Below are positions 39,010 through 49,607 of a DNA stretch of 64,000 nt, one piece after another (positions within the stretch are counted from its first letter, which is position 1; the number at the start of each line of letters is the position of its first letter). The notes under the pieces are model-generated. The model was not told where the DNA came from and did no database searches. It saw only the letters and a program-made list of their open reading frames with translations. This DNA is from Ceratobasidium sp. AG-K (lineage: Eukaryota > Basidiomycota > Agaricomycetes > Cantharellales > Ceratobasidiaceae), in the NCBI GenBank assembly GCA_037039685.1, contig JAWNGF010000004.1:1240001-1304000 (forward strand), in the 5' to 3' direction. The translations under genes and the position numbers were made by a program.

Positions 39010-42000
39010 AAGAAACCGGCAACGGAAGCAATGTACTTTAGAGCAACAAATGAATCTACCATTGTTTACGCAAACGTTGCCGGAATCACAGAACCTATAC
39101 CAACCCTCATCGATTCTGGAGCATCAAAGAACTTCCTGGACATTTCGTGGGCTCGATCCAACAACATTCCACTCATAGAACTCCCCACTCCTAGAAGAGT
39201 AATTGGAATCCAGGGGAAAGAACTCTCTCACCAAATACGTTTCAAAGCAAAGCTGGAACTAGAAGTAGAGGGAAGTTCTTTCAAACAGGTCTTCTTCGCG
39301 ATGCCTACTGGAGAAACTAAACTTATCCTCGGACTGGAATGGTTAGAAGAATCAAACCCTGTCATCGATTGGAAAACAAAGCACATATCATGGCGAACAG
39401 AAGCCATTCAAGCAAGGACGGCCTCAATAGACGACCTGCCCGAAGAATTCAAGGAATTTGCCGACGTCTTCAGCGAAGAAAAATTCAAGAGAATCCCTGA
39501 TCATCGCCCATACGACTGCGCCATCGACTTCAAGGAAGGAGCTGAACTTCCGAAACCAGCCAGACCTATCCCACTCTCTCCGGCAGAGTCAATTGCTCTG
39601 AGAGAATACTTGGATGAAGAAATCGCAGCAGGGAAAATCCGTCCAAGCAAATCACCCATTGCATCACCTTGCTTCTTTGTCAAAAAGCCGATCGACCCCA
39701 AAAATCCAGGGGCAGTTCGCCAACTACGACTTGTTCAAGATCTCAGAGGAGTAAACGGCATTACGAAGGACGACAGATTCCCAATGCCCCTGATGGAAGA
39801 CCTCTTGGATAAAATCAAGGACACAAAAATTTTTTCCAAAATCGATTTGCGCATGGGATTCAACAATATCAGAATCAGGGAAGGAGACGAATGGAAGACA
39901 GCTTTCAGAACAAAAGAAGGACTATTCGAATACGTCGTCATGCCGTTTGGACTGAAAAACGCGCCTGCCATATTCCAAAGATATATGAACCACATCTTCC
40001 ATGATCTTATCGACGTATGTGTCATAGTATATATCGACGACATCCTAGTCTTCTCTAAGAACAGAAGTCAACATACTGTGGATGTCAGGAAGGTGTTAAA
40101 AATCTTGCTGGAAGAAAATCTATTCGCAAAGCTTCCAAAATGCGAATTCTTTGTCACCAAATTGACATATACTGGACTTGGAATCAGCGATTCAGGCATC
40201 TCTATGGAGGAAGAAAAAGTCAAGGCAATAAAAGAATGGAAGGAACCAAGAACGGTCAAACAAGTTCAGGCGTTCCTAGGATTCGCAAATTTCTACAGAA
40301 GATTCGTTCCAAATTTCAGCCGTTTAGCAAAGCCCCTGACAACCTTAACAAGAAAGGAGAACAAATGGGAATGGGGAAACGATCAACAGGAAGCTTTTGA
40401 GGCTCTAAAAACAGAAATCAGCAAAGAGCCTACTCTACGCCATCCAAACCCTGACAAACCTTTTTTTTTGGAAACGGATGCAAGTGTATTAGCAATGGGA
40501 GCAATCTTGTCGCAAAGACAAGACGATGGCTACTTACACCCTATTGCTTTTCTTTCAAGGTCTTTCAACGAGGCTCAACTCAACTATGACGTCCACGATA
40601 AAGAACTTATGGCTATCATAGAATCTTTAACACATTGGAGGCTATACCTTGAAGGAACAAGGGACCCTATCACTATCTACACCAATCATAGAAACCTACA
40701 ATTCTGGAAGGAAGCAAGAACGTTCAACCGTCGACACGCAAGATGGCACCAATTGCTTGCTTCCTATAACTTTGACATCATTTATCGCCCTGGAATCCTG
40801 TCTTCTAAACCGGACCTGTTGTCAAGACGATCAGACCATGAAGACATCCCGACGCCTGAACAAGTTATGATATCTGTTGAAAGGTTCAAGGGATTTATGG
40901 GACAAGTAGACACAGACATCATAGAAACTATCAAGGAAGCGCAAGAATCAGATGAAGGATTGGCACAAATCAAAGAAATCTGCACATCAAGGGAAACATT
41001 ACCAAAAACCCTACAACACAGCGCAAAAGATTATGATTTCAAGGAGGGACTATTATGGTTCAAAGGAAGGATCTACGTACCAGAGGATAAGGAATCCAGA
41101 CTGGCCATCATGCGAATGCATCACAACTCAAAAATCGCAGGACATCAAGGACAAGCTAGAACACTGGAACTAATATCAAGAAGGTACTTCTGGCCAGGGA
41201 TGAAGCAAAGCATAAACAGATACGTGGAGTCCTGCGAGACCTGCCAGTGGACAAAGGGATCGAAGTCAATAGTCCCGATCAAGCCTCTGGAGATTCCAAA
41301 GGGACCGTGGGAAGACATAGCGTTCGACTTCGTGGTAAAGTTACCAAAATCCAGAGGATCAGATAGCATCTTAGTAGTGGTGGACCGATTCTCAAGAATG
41401 GCGCATTTCATACCCTGCAAAGAATCTCACACGGCAAGCGATCTTGCAAATCTTTTTATCACAAATGTTTGGAAACTGCACAGTTTCCCAAAGAGCACGA
41501 TCTCAGACCGAGGGACTACTTTCAATTCCAAACTTATGAAAGCCATTTACGAGAAAATTGGAACTAGCCCAGGTTTCAGTACTGCCTACCACCCCCAAAC
41601 AGACGGAATAACGGAGAGAATCAATCAATGGATGGAGGGCTGGCTACGATCGTTTGTCAACTACCGGCAGGATGATTGGGCGGACTTATTACCGATTGCG
41701 GAGTTCAGCTATAATCTACAGAAGCATTGCGTAACAGGTAATTCCCCTTTCAAAATTGTCTACGGGAGGGAACCACTGTGGAACATCTCAGCGGAAGAAT
41801 CAGCGGTTCCAGAAGCGAACAACATCACAGGAAAATGGCGTAAAATCCACGACGAAGCAATCGCATCTATGGAAACCCAAAGGCTCCCAGAAGAAGAGCC
41901 AAAGAGCAAGTACCAAGAAGGAGATCTAGTATGGCTACTCGGGAAGAACATTCAAACAAAAAGACCTTCAAAGAAGCTGGACAACAAAAAGCACCGGCCA

Positions 42001-42909
42001 TTTGTCGTGAAGCAACAGATAGGATCACACGCTTATGAGCTCAATCTGCCGGCAACAATGAGGGTCCACCCTGTTTTCCACGTCGATTTGCTCAGCACTT
42101 ACAAGGGAGACACCGAATTCAGCCGCAACCAACCCCGACCACCGCCGGTCATAACGGAGGAAGGGGAAGAAGAATATGAAGTAGAGAAGATCTTGGACTG
42201 GAAGGAAACAAAGGACGGCCTTTTTTACAGGGTCAGATGGAAGGGTTATGGAAGTGAAGAAGACACAGAGCAAAGGGCGGAAGATTTTGGTCACCTTTCA
42301 AAGATCATCAAGGACCTTCTACGCCGACACCCCGAAGCTCCCACGCCATCTAACTACACTCCAGGGAAGATAAAGGGCAGAAGGGGTGAATCAGACAGCC
42401 TCACTTGCAGAACTTGCTACTACTCCAAGAAACACCACCAACTCTACACTCTAAACCTCTTCTGCCCTCTACGATGCCTGCTGTCACCCGCTCCACCATC
42501 GCCAACAACCTCACCCGCGTCCTCGAAGGACCTGCCTTTGCCACGGCAAGGATCCTCGACTCCGGAGCCGCCCTCTATGTCTTCAAGAGGTCACAACAAA
42601 GCTCTGGGAGGATGCACTTCAGGGCCTCGGACGATATCCTCCACTCAGACCTGGGGGAATTCCAGTGGGTCGGGAAAAAATGGCCGACGCACATGCAGCT
42701 CCTACGAAAGGACATATTTGTCTGTCAAGGGTGCGCCGCTTTCCAGGTCTCGGAGGTCGTCCTCCTCTCCACCCACATGCTCGGAGTGGTCGAATGGGGG
42801 CAAGAAGGAGCGTACTCAAGCGAGTGGGTACCAGGTCATGACGGAAGACAGCCAACGCTCCGACCTAGGTGGAACGATGCCTGGGACGCCAACTATGAAA
42901 AGGACCTGA
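38974..42909 (+). CDS. pol: E1 Pol polyprotein
   Basis: Protease, reverse transcriptase, RNase H, integrase and chromodomain in one frame, 3936 nt from the slip site to the stop. Protease: PTLIDSGASKNFLD. RT: KIDLRMGFNNIRI, then VYIDDILVFS. RNase H begins FFLETDASVLAMG. Integrase: zinc-binding HH (MHHNSKIAGHQGQ) and CC (CETCQ), then D in LVVVDRFSRM, D in ISDRGTTFN and E in TERIN. Chromodomain: YEVEKILDWKETKDGLFYRV then RWKGYGSEEDTEQRAEDF; the aromatic cage residues Y, W, Y are kept but the usual TWEP reads TEQR. There is no good ATG near the start of the frame, so expression by frameshift from Gag is likely. The last 436 nt overlap the third ORF and encode a low-complexity Ser/Pro-rich tail. 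Confidence 0.93.
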   Translation, partial: RRGLPLTVCGETKKPATEAMYFRATNESTIVYANVAGITEPIPTLIDSGASKNFLDISWARSNNIPLIELPTPRRVIGIQGKELSHQIRFKAKLELEVEGSSFKQVFFAMPTGETKLILGLEWLEESNPVIDWKTKHISWRTEAIQARTASIDDLPEEFKEFADVFSEEKFKRIPDHRPYDCAIDFKEGAELPKPARPIPLSPAESIALREYLDEEIAAGKIRPSKSPIASPCFFVKKPIDPKNPGAVRQLRLVQDLRGVNGITKDDRFPMPLMEDLLDKIKDTKIFSKIDLRMGFNNIRIREGDEWKTAFRTKEGLFEYVVMPFGLKNAPAIFQRYMNHIFHDLIDVCVIVYIDDILVFSKNRSQHTVDVRKVLKILLEENLFAKLPKCEFFVTKLTYTGLGISDSGISMEEEKVKAIKEWKEPRTVKQVQAFLGFANFYRRFVPNFSRLAKPLTTLTRKENKWEWGNDQQEAFEALKTEISKEPTLRHPNPDKPFFLETDASVLAMGAILSQRQDDGYLHPIAFLSRSFNEAQLNYDVHDKELMAIIESLTHWRLYLEGTRDPITIYTNHRNLQFWKEARTFNRRHARWHQLLASYNFDIIYRPGILSSKPDLLSRRSDHEDIPTPEQVMISVERFKGFMGQVDTDIIETIKEAQESDEGLAQIKEICTSRETLPKTLQHSAKDYDFKEGLLWFKGRIYVPEDKESRLAIMRMHHNSKIAGHQGQARTLELISRRYFWPGMKQSINRYVESCETCQWTKGSKSIVPIKPLEIPKGPWEDIAFDFVVKLPKSRGSDSILVVVDRFSRMAHFIPCKESHTASDLANLFITNVWKLHSFPKSTISDRGTTFNSKLMKAIYEKIGTSPGFSTAYHPQTDGITERINQWMEGWLRSFVNYRQDDWADLLPIAEFSYNLQKHCVTGNSPFKIVYGREPLWNISAEESAVPEANNITGKWRKIHDEAIASMETQRLPEEEPKSKYQEGDLVWLLGKNIQTKRPSKKLDNKKHRPFVVKQQIGSHAYELNLPATMRVHPVFHVDLLSTYKGDTEFSRNQPRPPPVITEEGEEEYEVEKILDWKETKDGLFYRVRWKGYGSEEDTEQRAEDFGHLSKIIKDLLRRHPEAPTPSNYTPGKIKGRRGESDSLTCRTCYYSKKHHQLYTLNLFCPLRCLLSPAPPSPTTSPASSKDLPLPRQGSSTPEPPSMSSRGHNKALGGCTSGPRTISSTQTWGNSSGSGKNGRRTCSSYERTYLSVKGAPLSRSRRSSSSPPTCSEWSNGGKKERTQASGYQVMTEDSQRSDLGGTMPGTPTMKRT

Positions 42910-43238
42910 GCGACTGGAGGATGGAGAGGGGCAGATACCAGAAGGAAAAAATCGAATGGGAACCATACTGGTGGAGGAAGGAGGAGACTGACGTGTCGGC
43001 ATGGAAGGAGGCAGAGCCCGATGTGCGACAATGGGATGAGGAGTTTGTGGAAGCCCAGGAGAGGGTTTTGGACTGGTCCAAGGCAGACTGGACGAGGGAA
43101 GAAACTTGGGAGGAATGGGAGAAGTTCTCGGACGAACCGGGAAATACCGTTTTCAATCCCATCGACCTGACCTTGGAGGAGGAGGAGGGGTTGGAGGAGT
43201 TTATGCTGAAGAAGGAAAAGGACTGTGCAGTGCAGTAG
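42474..43238 (+). CDS. E1 third ORF, unknown protein
   Basis: 254 residues starting MPAVTRSTIANNLTRVLEGP. I do not recognise a family. The first half looks folded: FATARILDSGAALYVFKRSQ, RMHFRASDD, LGEFQWVGKKWP, a CxxC (FVCQGCAAF), VVLLSTHMLGVVEWG. The second half is strikingly rich in Trp and acidic or basic residues (WNDAWDANYEKDLSDW, WSKADWTREETWEEWEKFSD) and ends acidic. The ORF lies in the -1 frame to Pol and starts inside it, 436 nt before the Pol stop. A pyrimidine-rich stretch precedes the ATG. Equal-length homologues exist in E2 (53089-53853) and E0 (58280-59044). It could be made from its own mRNA or by reinitiation. Possible roles such as an Env-like or regulatory protein are guesses; no signal peptide or membrane segment is seen. 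Confidence 0.85.
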   Translation: MPAVTRSTIANNLTRVLEGPAFATARILDSGAALYVFKRSQQSSGRMHFRASDDILHSDLGEFQWVGKKWPTHMQLLRKDIFVCQGCAAFQVSEVVLLSTHMLGVVEWGQEGAYSSEWVPGHDGRQPTLRPRWNDAWDANYEKDLSDWRMERGRYQKEKIEWEPYWWRKEETDVSAWKEAEPDVRQWDEEFVEAQERVLDWSKADWTREETWEEWEKFSDEPGNTVFNPIDLTLEEEEGLEEFMLKKEKDCAVQ

Positions 43239-43267
43239 GTCCGTTCAGGTCCCCCAAACGGACTCTT

Positions 43268-43277
43268 AAGGGGGGAG
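43268..43277 (+). promoter_or_regulatory. Polypurine tract of E1
   Basis: AAGGGGGGAG lies three bases before the 3' LTR and would prime plus-strand DNA. A G-rich match is at the same place in E2 (about 53884-53891) and E0 (about 59076-59083). Confidence 0.75.
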
Positions 43278-43280
43278 TAA

Positions 43281-43725
43281 TGTCGTGAGCTAGCTCACTC
43301 CATCGGACTCGCCTGTTGTCTTCCCTTCTTTGTGTTGTGTTTCCGTTTCCGTTCGCCGCGTTGCCACCTTCTTGTGGTTATTCTGTTACATTGTGTAACG
43401 CGGCTGTGCTCTGTACGAGTCATGTCTGTTCGTACAGCATGACTCACATGGACACTCCTGACTGGTTGACTGCTGTGACTCTTGTGGCTGCGTTCTGTAT
43501 GACTCAGCCGCCTCCTGAATATATATAGAGGACCAACAAGCCTGGTAACCCCAGCTTGTTTTGTCTCGTCAAAACATCCCCTTTGAGTGACACTCAGAAC
43601 CACCCCTACCCTCAAGAGCCCACAGACGCTTAAGTGTGTTGCGGTTCAAGAGGTCACTTAGGTTTTAGTGCCGTCCACTCTCCATCGCGGCTTGTCTCAT
43701 AGCCACCAAGAAGAAGCTTACGACA
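43281..43725 (+). repeat. 3' LTR of E1
   Basis: 445 bp, about five transitions from the 5' LTR by hand count. Followed directly by the GAAGA target duplication. Confidence 0.93.
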
Positions 43726-43730
43726 GAAGA

Positions 43731-44793
43731 CCTTAACACCACGAGACAGGCACAGTTAGCCTGGAATGAAGCAATCACCCAAGGACTAGAAGGACTAAGG
43801 GGAGACGGAAGGATTGCAATTGGACAAATTAACACCATGCAAGAAACAGTCAACAACATGTGCAAACAGATGGATGAAGCATCCCTACATGCTGTATCAC
43901 CTCCCCACCCCAAAGCAGAGTCTACCAGGCTCGACGAATTGGAACTAAGGCTACGTCAGCTTTCTGAAACCCCTGACAATAGAAGAGAAAACAGGTGTCC
44001 AAAAGTAACTAGACCAGAAGCATTCGACAGGAAGAAAGGGGAAGGAGCAGAAATGTTCATCACCCAAATGGAGAGTTACTTTGTCAGGTTGGGTGACCAA
44101 TACAGCTCAGGACAAGAACGAATTAGAGAAGCACTAGCAAATTTCAAGTCGGATAACAGGTCCACTACACATTGGGCACAAGTGCTACTCTGGTCCATGA
44201 ACAATGGAGTACCTGATCCAAACCTAATGTCATGGGAGACATTCAAGTCGCACTTCATGGAACAATTTAGCAACCCTAACAAGAAAGCTAAGGCGGAAGC
44301 CAATATCTGGAAGAGCAAACAAGTCAACTCAGTAGCAAACTACGCGACAGAATTCCGCTTTCACATGGTGGATGTGAATTGGGGGGAAGAAGCCCTTATC
44401 AACCAATTCAAAGAAGGACTCAAGCCGGAAATCAAAACAGAATTGGCGCAATTTGAACTTTCCCTCATCAACAAAGATGGAACTGAAAGATGGCTTAACC
44501 TTAACCAATGGATCACTCTTGTGATCTCCATAGACCAGAAATTGCAACAGATCAAGGCATCCACCAGAAAGAAAACACCTCAGGCGACCACTACAGGGCA
44601 AACCTCTACAAAGCGGCTTCCAGACAAAGTGTACAAGGCAAGAATAGCATCAAACCAATGCCTGAAGTGCGGCCAGGAAGGTCACCATTCACTCAAATGC
44701 TCATCCAAGGAGTGGATAACAACTGAGCCCAGCATAAAGGGAAGAGAAGCTACAATCATAGAAGACTCGGGAAAAGAAGGGGTCTCCCTCTAA
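43731..44793 (+). pseudogene. E0 gag, second part
   Basis: Continues the E0 gag after E1, from DLNTTRQAQLAWNEA through VTRPEAFDRKKGEGAEMFIT to the CCHC knuckle CLKCGQEGHHSLKC and the TAA at 44791. The frame is open. The slippery heptamer is kept at 44769-44775. Confidence 0.88.
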
Positions 44794-46445
44794 CTGTGTG
44801 TGGAGAGACCAAAGAACTGGCAATGGAAACAATGTACTTTAGAGCAACAAACGAATCAACCATTGTTTACACAAACATTGCCAGAATCACAGAACCAGTC
44901 CCTACTCTCATCGATTCTGGAGCTTCTAAGAACTTTATGGACATCTCTTGGGCCCGCTCCAACAACATTCCTCTCATTGAGCTTCCCTCTCCACAAAAAG
45001 TAATTGGCATCCAGGGAAAAGAACTCTCACACCAAATATGCTTCAAAGCCAAGCTCATACTGGACGTAGAAGTAAGAACCTTCAAACAAATCTTTTTTGC
45101 CATGCCTACTGGAGAAACCAAGCTCATTCTAGGATTTGAATGGTTAGAAGAGGCAAACCCCAATATTAACTGGAGAACAAAGCACATATCATGGTGACCT
45201 GAACCCATACAGGGAAGAACAGCCTCAATAGATGACCTACCAGAAGAATTCAAGGAATTTGCCGATGTGTTTAGTGAGGAAAAGTTCAAAAGAATCCCGG
45301 ATCATCGCCCATACAACTGTGCCATCGACTTCAAGGAAGGGGCCAAACTTCCAAAACCAGCCAGACCTATCCTGCTCTCACCGGCCAAATCTATTGCACT
45401 AAGGGAATACCTGGATGAGGAAATCGCCGCCGGGAAAATTTGACCCAGCAAATCCCCCATTGCATCACCCTGCTTCTTTGTGAAGAAACCTATCGATCCA
45501 AAGAACCCAGAAGCAGTGCAACAATTATGGCTTGTTCAAGACCTCAGAGGAGTGAACGCCATTACAAAGGATGACAGGTTCCCAATGCCCTTAATGGAAG
45601 ACCTTCTGGATAAAATCAAGGATGCAAAAATTTTCTCCAAGATCAATCTGCGCATGGGTTTCAACAATATCAGCATCAGGGAAGGGGACAAATGGAAGAC
45701 AGCTTTCAGAACCAAGGAAGGCCTATTCGAATACATTGTCATGCCATTTGGTCTAAAGAATGCACCCGCTATATTCCAAAGATACATGAACCACATTTTC
45801 CACGACCTTATTGACGTATGTGTCATAGTATACATTGACGACATCCTAGTCTTCTCTAAAAACAGAAGCCAACATACTATAGATGTCAGGAAGGTGCTGA
45901 AGATCTTATTGGATGAAAACCTATTTGCGAAGCTCCCGAAATGCGAATTCTTTGTCACCAAACTTACATATACCGGACTTGGAATCAGTGATTCTGGCAT
46001 CTCTATGGAAGAAGAGAAGGTCAAGGCAATAAAGGAATGGAAGGAACCAAAAACGGTCAAGCAGGTTCAGGCATTCCTAGGATTCGCAAACTTCTACCAA
46101 AGATTTGTACCAAATTTTAGCCGCTTAGCAAAACCCTTGACAACCCTAACAAGAAAGGATAACAAATGGAAATGGGAGAAGGATCAACAGGAGTCTTTTG
46201 ATGCCCTGAAAGCAGAAATTAGCAAGGAACCCACACTATGCCATCCTGACCCTGAGAAACCCTTTTTTCTGGAAACGGATGCAAGTGGAGTAGCAATGGG
46301 GGCAATTCTTTCTTGAAGGCAGGATGATGGCTACCTACACCGTATAGTGTTCCTGTCAAAATCCTTCAATGAGGCACAGCTCAACTACAACGTCCATGAC
46401 AAGGAACTTATGGCGATCATAGAATCACTGACACATTGGAGGCTA
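44775..46445 (+). pseudogene. pol: E0 pol, first part
   Basis: Protease (PTLIDSGASKNFMD) and RT (VYIDDILVFS) up to THWRL in RNase H, where the pogo element enters at a TA. In-frame TGA codons at 45195, 45441 and 46314. The first RT aspartate is changed (KINLRMGFN). With the right part (56451-58715) the frame totals exactly 3936 nt, so no indels separate it from E1 and E2. Confidence 0.9.
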
Positions 46446-46471
46446 ACATAGGTCACGTGGAAAGGCATCAC
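46446..46471 (+). repeat. Left terminal inverted repeat of the pogo-like element
   Basis: Starts ACATAGGTCACGTG and ends AGGCATCAC; 23 of 26 positions match the reverse complement of the right end. Preceded by TA. Confidence 0.92.
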
Positions 46472-47119
46472 AATTCGCGAAATTTTGACTGTGCTAGCAA
46501 TTCTGGGTATTTTGTCGCCATAATATGTATAGAGGTTCTTTATTATACATTAATTAATTTTACAAAGTTTGGAGGGAAACCACCAAGTGGTGCTCCCACA
46601 ACTACAAAATCAGGCGCATATCCTGAAAATGGTCTCGGCGCTTAGTCCCCCAGAAAGGCATCACGTGGTTTGCGGGAGGTTGACGGTTGAATTTGCCACT
46701 TTTTGAGCCCGCAGTCCCAGCAAAACTTGGCCTCGGGGGTTCGGTAATATGCCCCCCAAGTCCGGCTCGGCTCAAAAGTATAATGGCAGCACAGAGGAGC
46801 ACGTAGCTCGCGCAATTGCTTGGATAAATGAGGATCCTGATTCCCATTCACAGCGGCGAGCCTCAAAACTGTTCAACATCGGTCTCAAGCGCTTACAGAA
46901 TCGGATGAAGGGCATACGGCCTTGTAATGCTGCTCACGAAGGTCAACAACTCTTAACAAACGCGGAAGAGGATGTCCTCGAAGACTTTGTGCTTGGTCTT
47001 GGCGACCTTGGTTTCCCAATCACTCGGCGAGCCCTTCGCGAATACATCTCAAGTGTGATTCGGAGCCGAGTCCCAGGATTTGGGATTTGTGGGAAAGGAT
47101 ATGTCGACCGGTTTTTCAA

Positions 47120-47576
47120 TGTCGTGAGCCAGCTCACTCCATCGGACTCACCTGTTGTCTCGCCCTCCTGTTCCCTTCTTTTTGTGTAGTGTTTCTGTTT
47201 CCGCTTGCCGCGTTGCCACCTTCTTGTGGTTATTCTGTTACATTGTGTAACGCGGCTGTGCTTTGTACAAGTCATGTCTGTTCATACAGCATGACTCACA
47301 TGGACACTCCTGACTGGTAGACTGTATGACTCATGTGGCTGCGCCTTGTATGACTTGGCCACTTCTTTGATATATATAGGGGACCAACAAGCCTGGTAAC
47401 CCCAGCTTGTTTTGTCTCGTCAAAACATCCTCTCTGAGTGACACTTAGAACCACCCCTACCCTCAAGAGCCTACAGACACTTAAGTGTGTTGCGGTTCAA
47501 GAGGTCACTTAGGTCTTAGTGCCGTCCACTCTCCATCGCGGCTTGTCTCATAGCCACCAAGAAGAAGCTTACGACA
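47120..47576 (+). repeat. 5' LTR of E2
   Basis: TGTCGTGAGCC...CTTACGACA; TATATATAG at 47371-47379 and AGCTTGTTTTGT at 47404-47415. Confidence 0.93.
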
Positions 47577-47606
47577 TTACAAAACAAGCTTAACAATACA
47601 CAAAAC

Positions 47607-49607
47607 ATGTCTATTCAAGAAGATGGAGGGTCACGTCCCTCATCCGCTATATCAACAAGAAGAGGACCCAGTCGGGCAGCAAGGCCCACAGGATCACTGA
47701 ACGAGCAAGACATCGCACAAACTCAAGCGGGGGGCCCTGCCCGATCACGTCCCCAAAGTCAAACATCAATGCCGGGAGCCTTCGGTATTCCTGACATGAC
47801 AACGGTACAAGAGGAAGAACCCACTATCACAAATAGAGAACCAGGAGATCTCACGAATGACCCTACTCCGGCTGTAATTCGTATCCCAACTGCAACTCCA
47901 GGGCCATCACGTCCCTTGTGGCCGTTAGGAAGCAGAAGACAGTTCTTCTCTCCCCAACCTGAAGCTCATGGGGGCGTGTCGCTTGTCCCCATTAGACCTC
48001 CCCCTACACCACACGTTCCCAATGTACCTACAGTTCCTCAAATCGGAGGAACCATCACCAACGCAGGTCCGATTCCAGTAGCTTCCCAACCTGTCACACC
48101 GGCTATTCCAGCACCACCATATATACCACAGGGTTACTCCGAGCAATCAGCCCCGGTACAACAAAGCACCGGTAATCCAGGAAGCTCAAGTTCAAGTTCC
48201 AGCTCTAGCGGCAGGACAGTAATCAGCAATTTAGATGACCTAGATGACCTTCTAGAAGGAAGACACAACGCTACTCTTAGGGTTATAAACGGAATGAGAG
48301 TCACTATAGATCGAAGGCTTAGTGGCCTAGAACAAGCAACACAGGTTCTAGCAAACAACCAGCAAATCTTTAACGACTCCATCAACACCCTTCAAGGAAC
48401 CTTGACAGATATCCTGAACTCGGCAAGAAATGGCGAACATAATTCCTTTCTAGTCGGTCAAGACGTAACCCGTCTTCGAAATGAAGTTGCCAACACCCAA
48501 GGACTAGTGAATAACGTACGCGAAGAACTCAACACTACCAGACAAGGACAACTCGAATGGAATGAGGCAGTAACTCAAGGACTAGAAACCTTACGACAGG
48601 AGGGAGTCTCCTTCACTACCAAAATCACGGAAGTTCAAGAAACCATCAACAATATGCGAGAAGAAATGGACGAAGCATCCCTTCACGGGATCCCCTCTAG
48701 GCGATCAAATTCCCCACCTCATCCAGACGCAGAATCTACCAGGATTGACGAATTAGAATTAAGAATCCAGCGGTTGACCGAAAACCCAAACACGGGTAGT
48801 GGATCGCGTCGTCCCAAAGTAACCCGTCCAGAAGCCTTCGACGGAAAGAAAGGGGAGGGTGCCGAAATGTTCATCACACAAATGGAAAGCTACTTCGTAC
48901 GCCTAGGCAATCAATACACTTCCAACGAAGAAAGGATCTGCGAAGCCCTAGCAAACTTCAAATCCGAGAACAAAGCTGCCACTCACTGGGCACAAGTACT
49001 ATTACAATCGCTCAACCAAAGGGAAAATAACCAAAACCTTACTTCATGGGAAAGTTTCAAGGCACACTTCATGGAACAGTTCAGCGACCCCAACAAAAAA
49101 GCTAAAGCCGAATCAGATATCCGAAAATGCAAACAGAACAACTCTGTAGCAAACTATGCCTCGGAGTTCCGATATCTTCTGGTGGACGTAAACTGGGGAC
49201 AGGAAGCTCTGATCAACCAATTCAAGGAAGGATTGAAGTCAGAAGTCAAGACTGAACTAGCCCGCTTCGAACTGACCCTGATCAATGAAGATGGAACAGA
49301 ACGAGAACTTTCCCTTGACCGATGGATCTCAATCGCAATCTCTATTGATCAGAAATTACAACAAATCAAGACCTCGACAGGGAAGAAGGCAGCCCAACCA
49401 ACCACTAGTGGACAATCCTCTACAAAACGATTGCCTGACGAAGTATACAAAGCAAGGATAGCAACCAACCGCTGCCTGAAGTGCGGACAGGAAGGACACC
49501 GTTCATTCAAATGCCCGTCCAAGGAATGGATAACGACGGAACCTAGCGTCAAAGGAAGGGAGGCAACAATCGCAGAAGACTCGGGAAAAGAAGGGGTCTC
49601 CCTCTAA
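47607..49607 (+). CDS. gag: E2 Gag
   Basis: 666 residues, open throughout, nearly identical to E1 Gag, with the same nine-serine run, capsid-like part and CCHC knuckle (CLKCGQEGHRSFKC). The slip heptamer is at 49583-49589. Confidence 0.93.
   Translation: MSIQEDGGSRPSSAISTRRGPSRAARPTGSLNEQDIAQTQAGGPARSRPQSQTSMPGAFGIPDMTTVQEEEPTITNREPGDLTNDPTPAVIRIPTATPGPSRPLWPLGSRRQFFSPQPEAHGGVSLVPIRPPPTPHVPNVPTVPQIGGTITNAGPIPVASQPVTPAIPAPPYIPQGYSEQSAPVQQSTGNPGSSSSSSSSSGRTVISNLDDLDDLLEGRHNATLRVINGMRVTIDRRLSGLEQATQVLANNQQIFNDSINTLQGTLTDILNSARNGEHNSFLVGQDVTRLRNEVANTQGLVNNVREELNTTRQGQLEWNEAVTQGLETLRQEGVSFTTKITEVQETINNMREEMDEASLHGIPSRRSNSPPHPDAESTRIDELELRIQRLTENPNTGSGSRRPKVTRPEAFDGKKGEGAEMFITQMESYFVRLGNQYTSNEERICEALANFKSENKAATHWAQVLLQSLNQRENNQNLTSWESFKAHFMEQFSDPNKKAKAESDIRKCKQNNSVANYASEFRYLLVDVNWGQEALINQFKEGLKSEVKTELARFELTLINEDGTERELSLDRWISIAISIDQKLQQIKTSTGKKAAQPTTSGQSSTKRLPDEVYKARIATNRCLKCGQEGHRSFKCPSKEWITTEPSVKGREATIAEDSGKEGVSL

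Larger units (their letters stand above)
36517..43725 (+). mobile_element. Chromovirus E1, complete copy inside E0 gag
   Basis: 7,209 bp with 445-bp LTRs (36517-36961, 43281-43725) and a perfect target duplication GAAGA (36512-36516, 43726-43730). The LTRs differ at about five positions, all transitions, by hand count. Gag, Pol and the third ORF are all open, protease DSG, RT YIDD, integrase HHCC and D,D,E residues are kept, so this is the one copy that could still be active. Changes unique to it against E2 (TNHRN for TDHRN in RNase H, ASVLAMG for ASGVAMG, CQWTKGS for CQRTKGS) might weaken it. Confidence 0.95.

Noticed and set aside
45536..46060. 174-codon minus-strand frame, with equivalents in E1 and E2
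   Set aside because: Antisense of the RT region; conserved only because Pol is.
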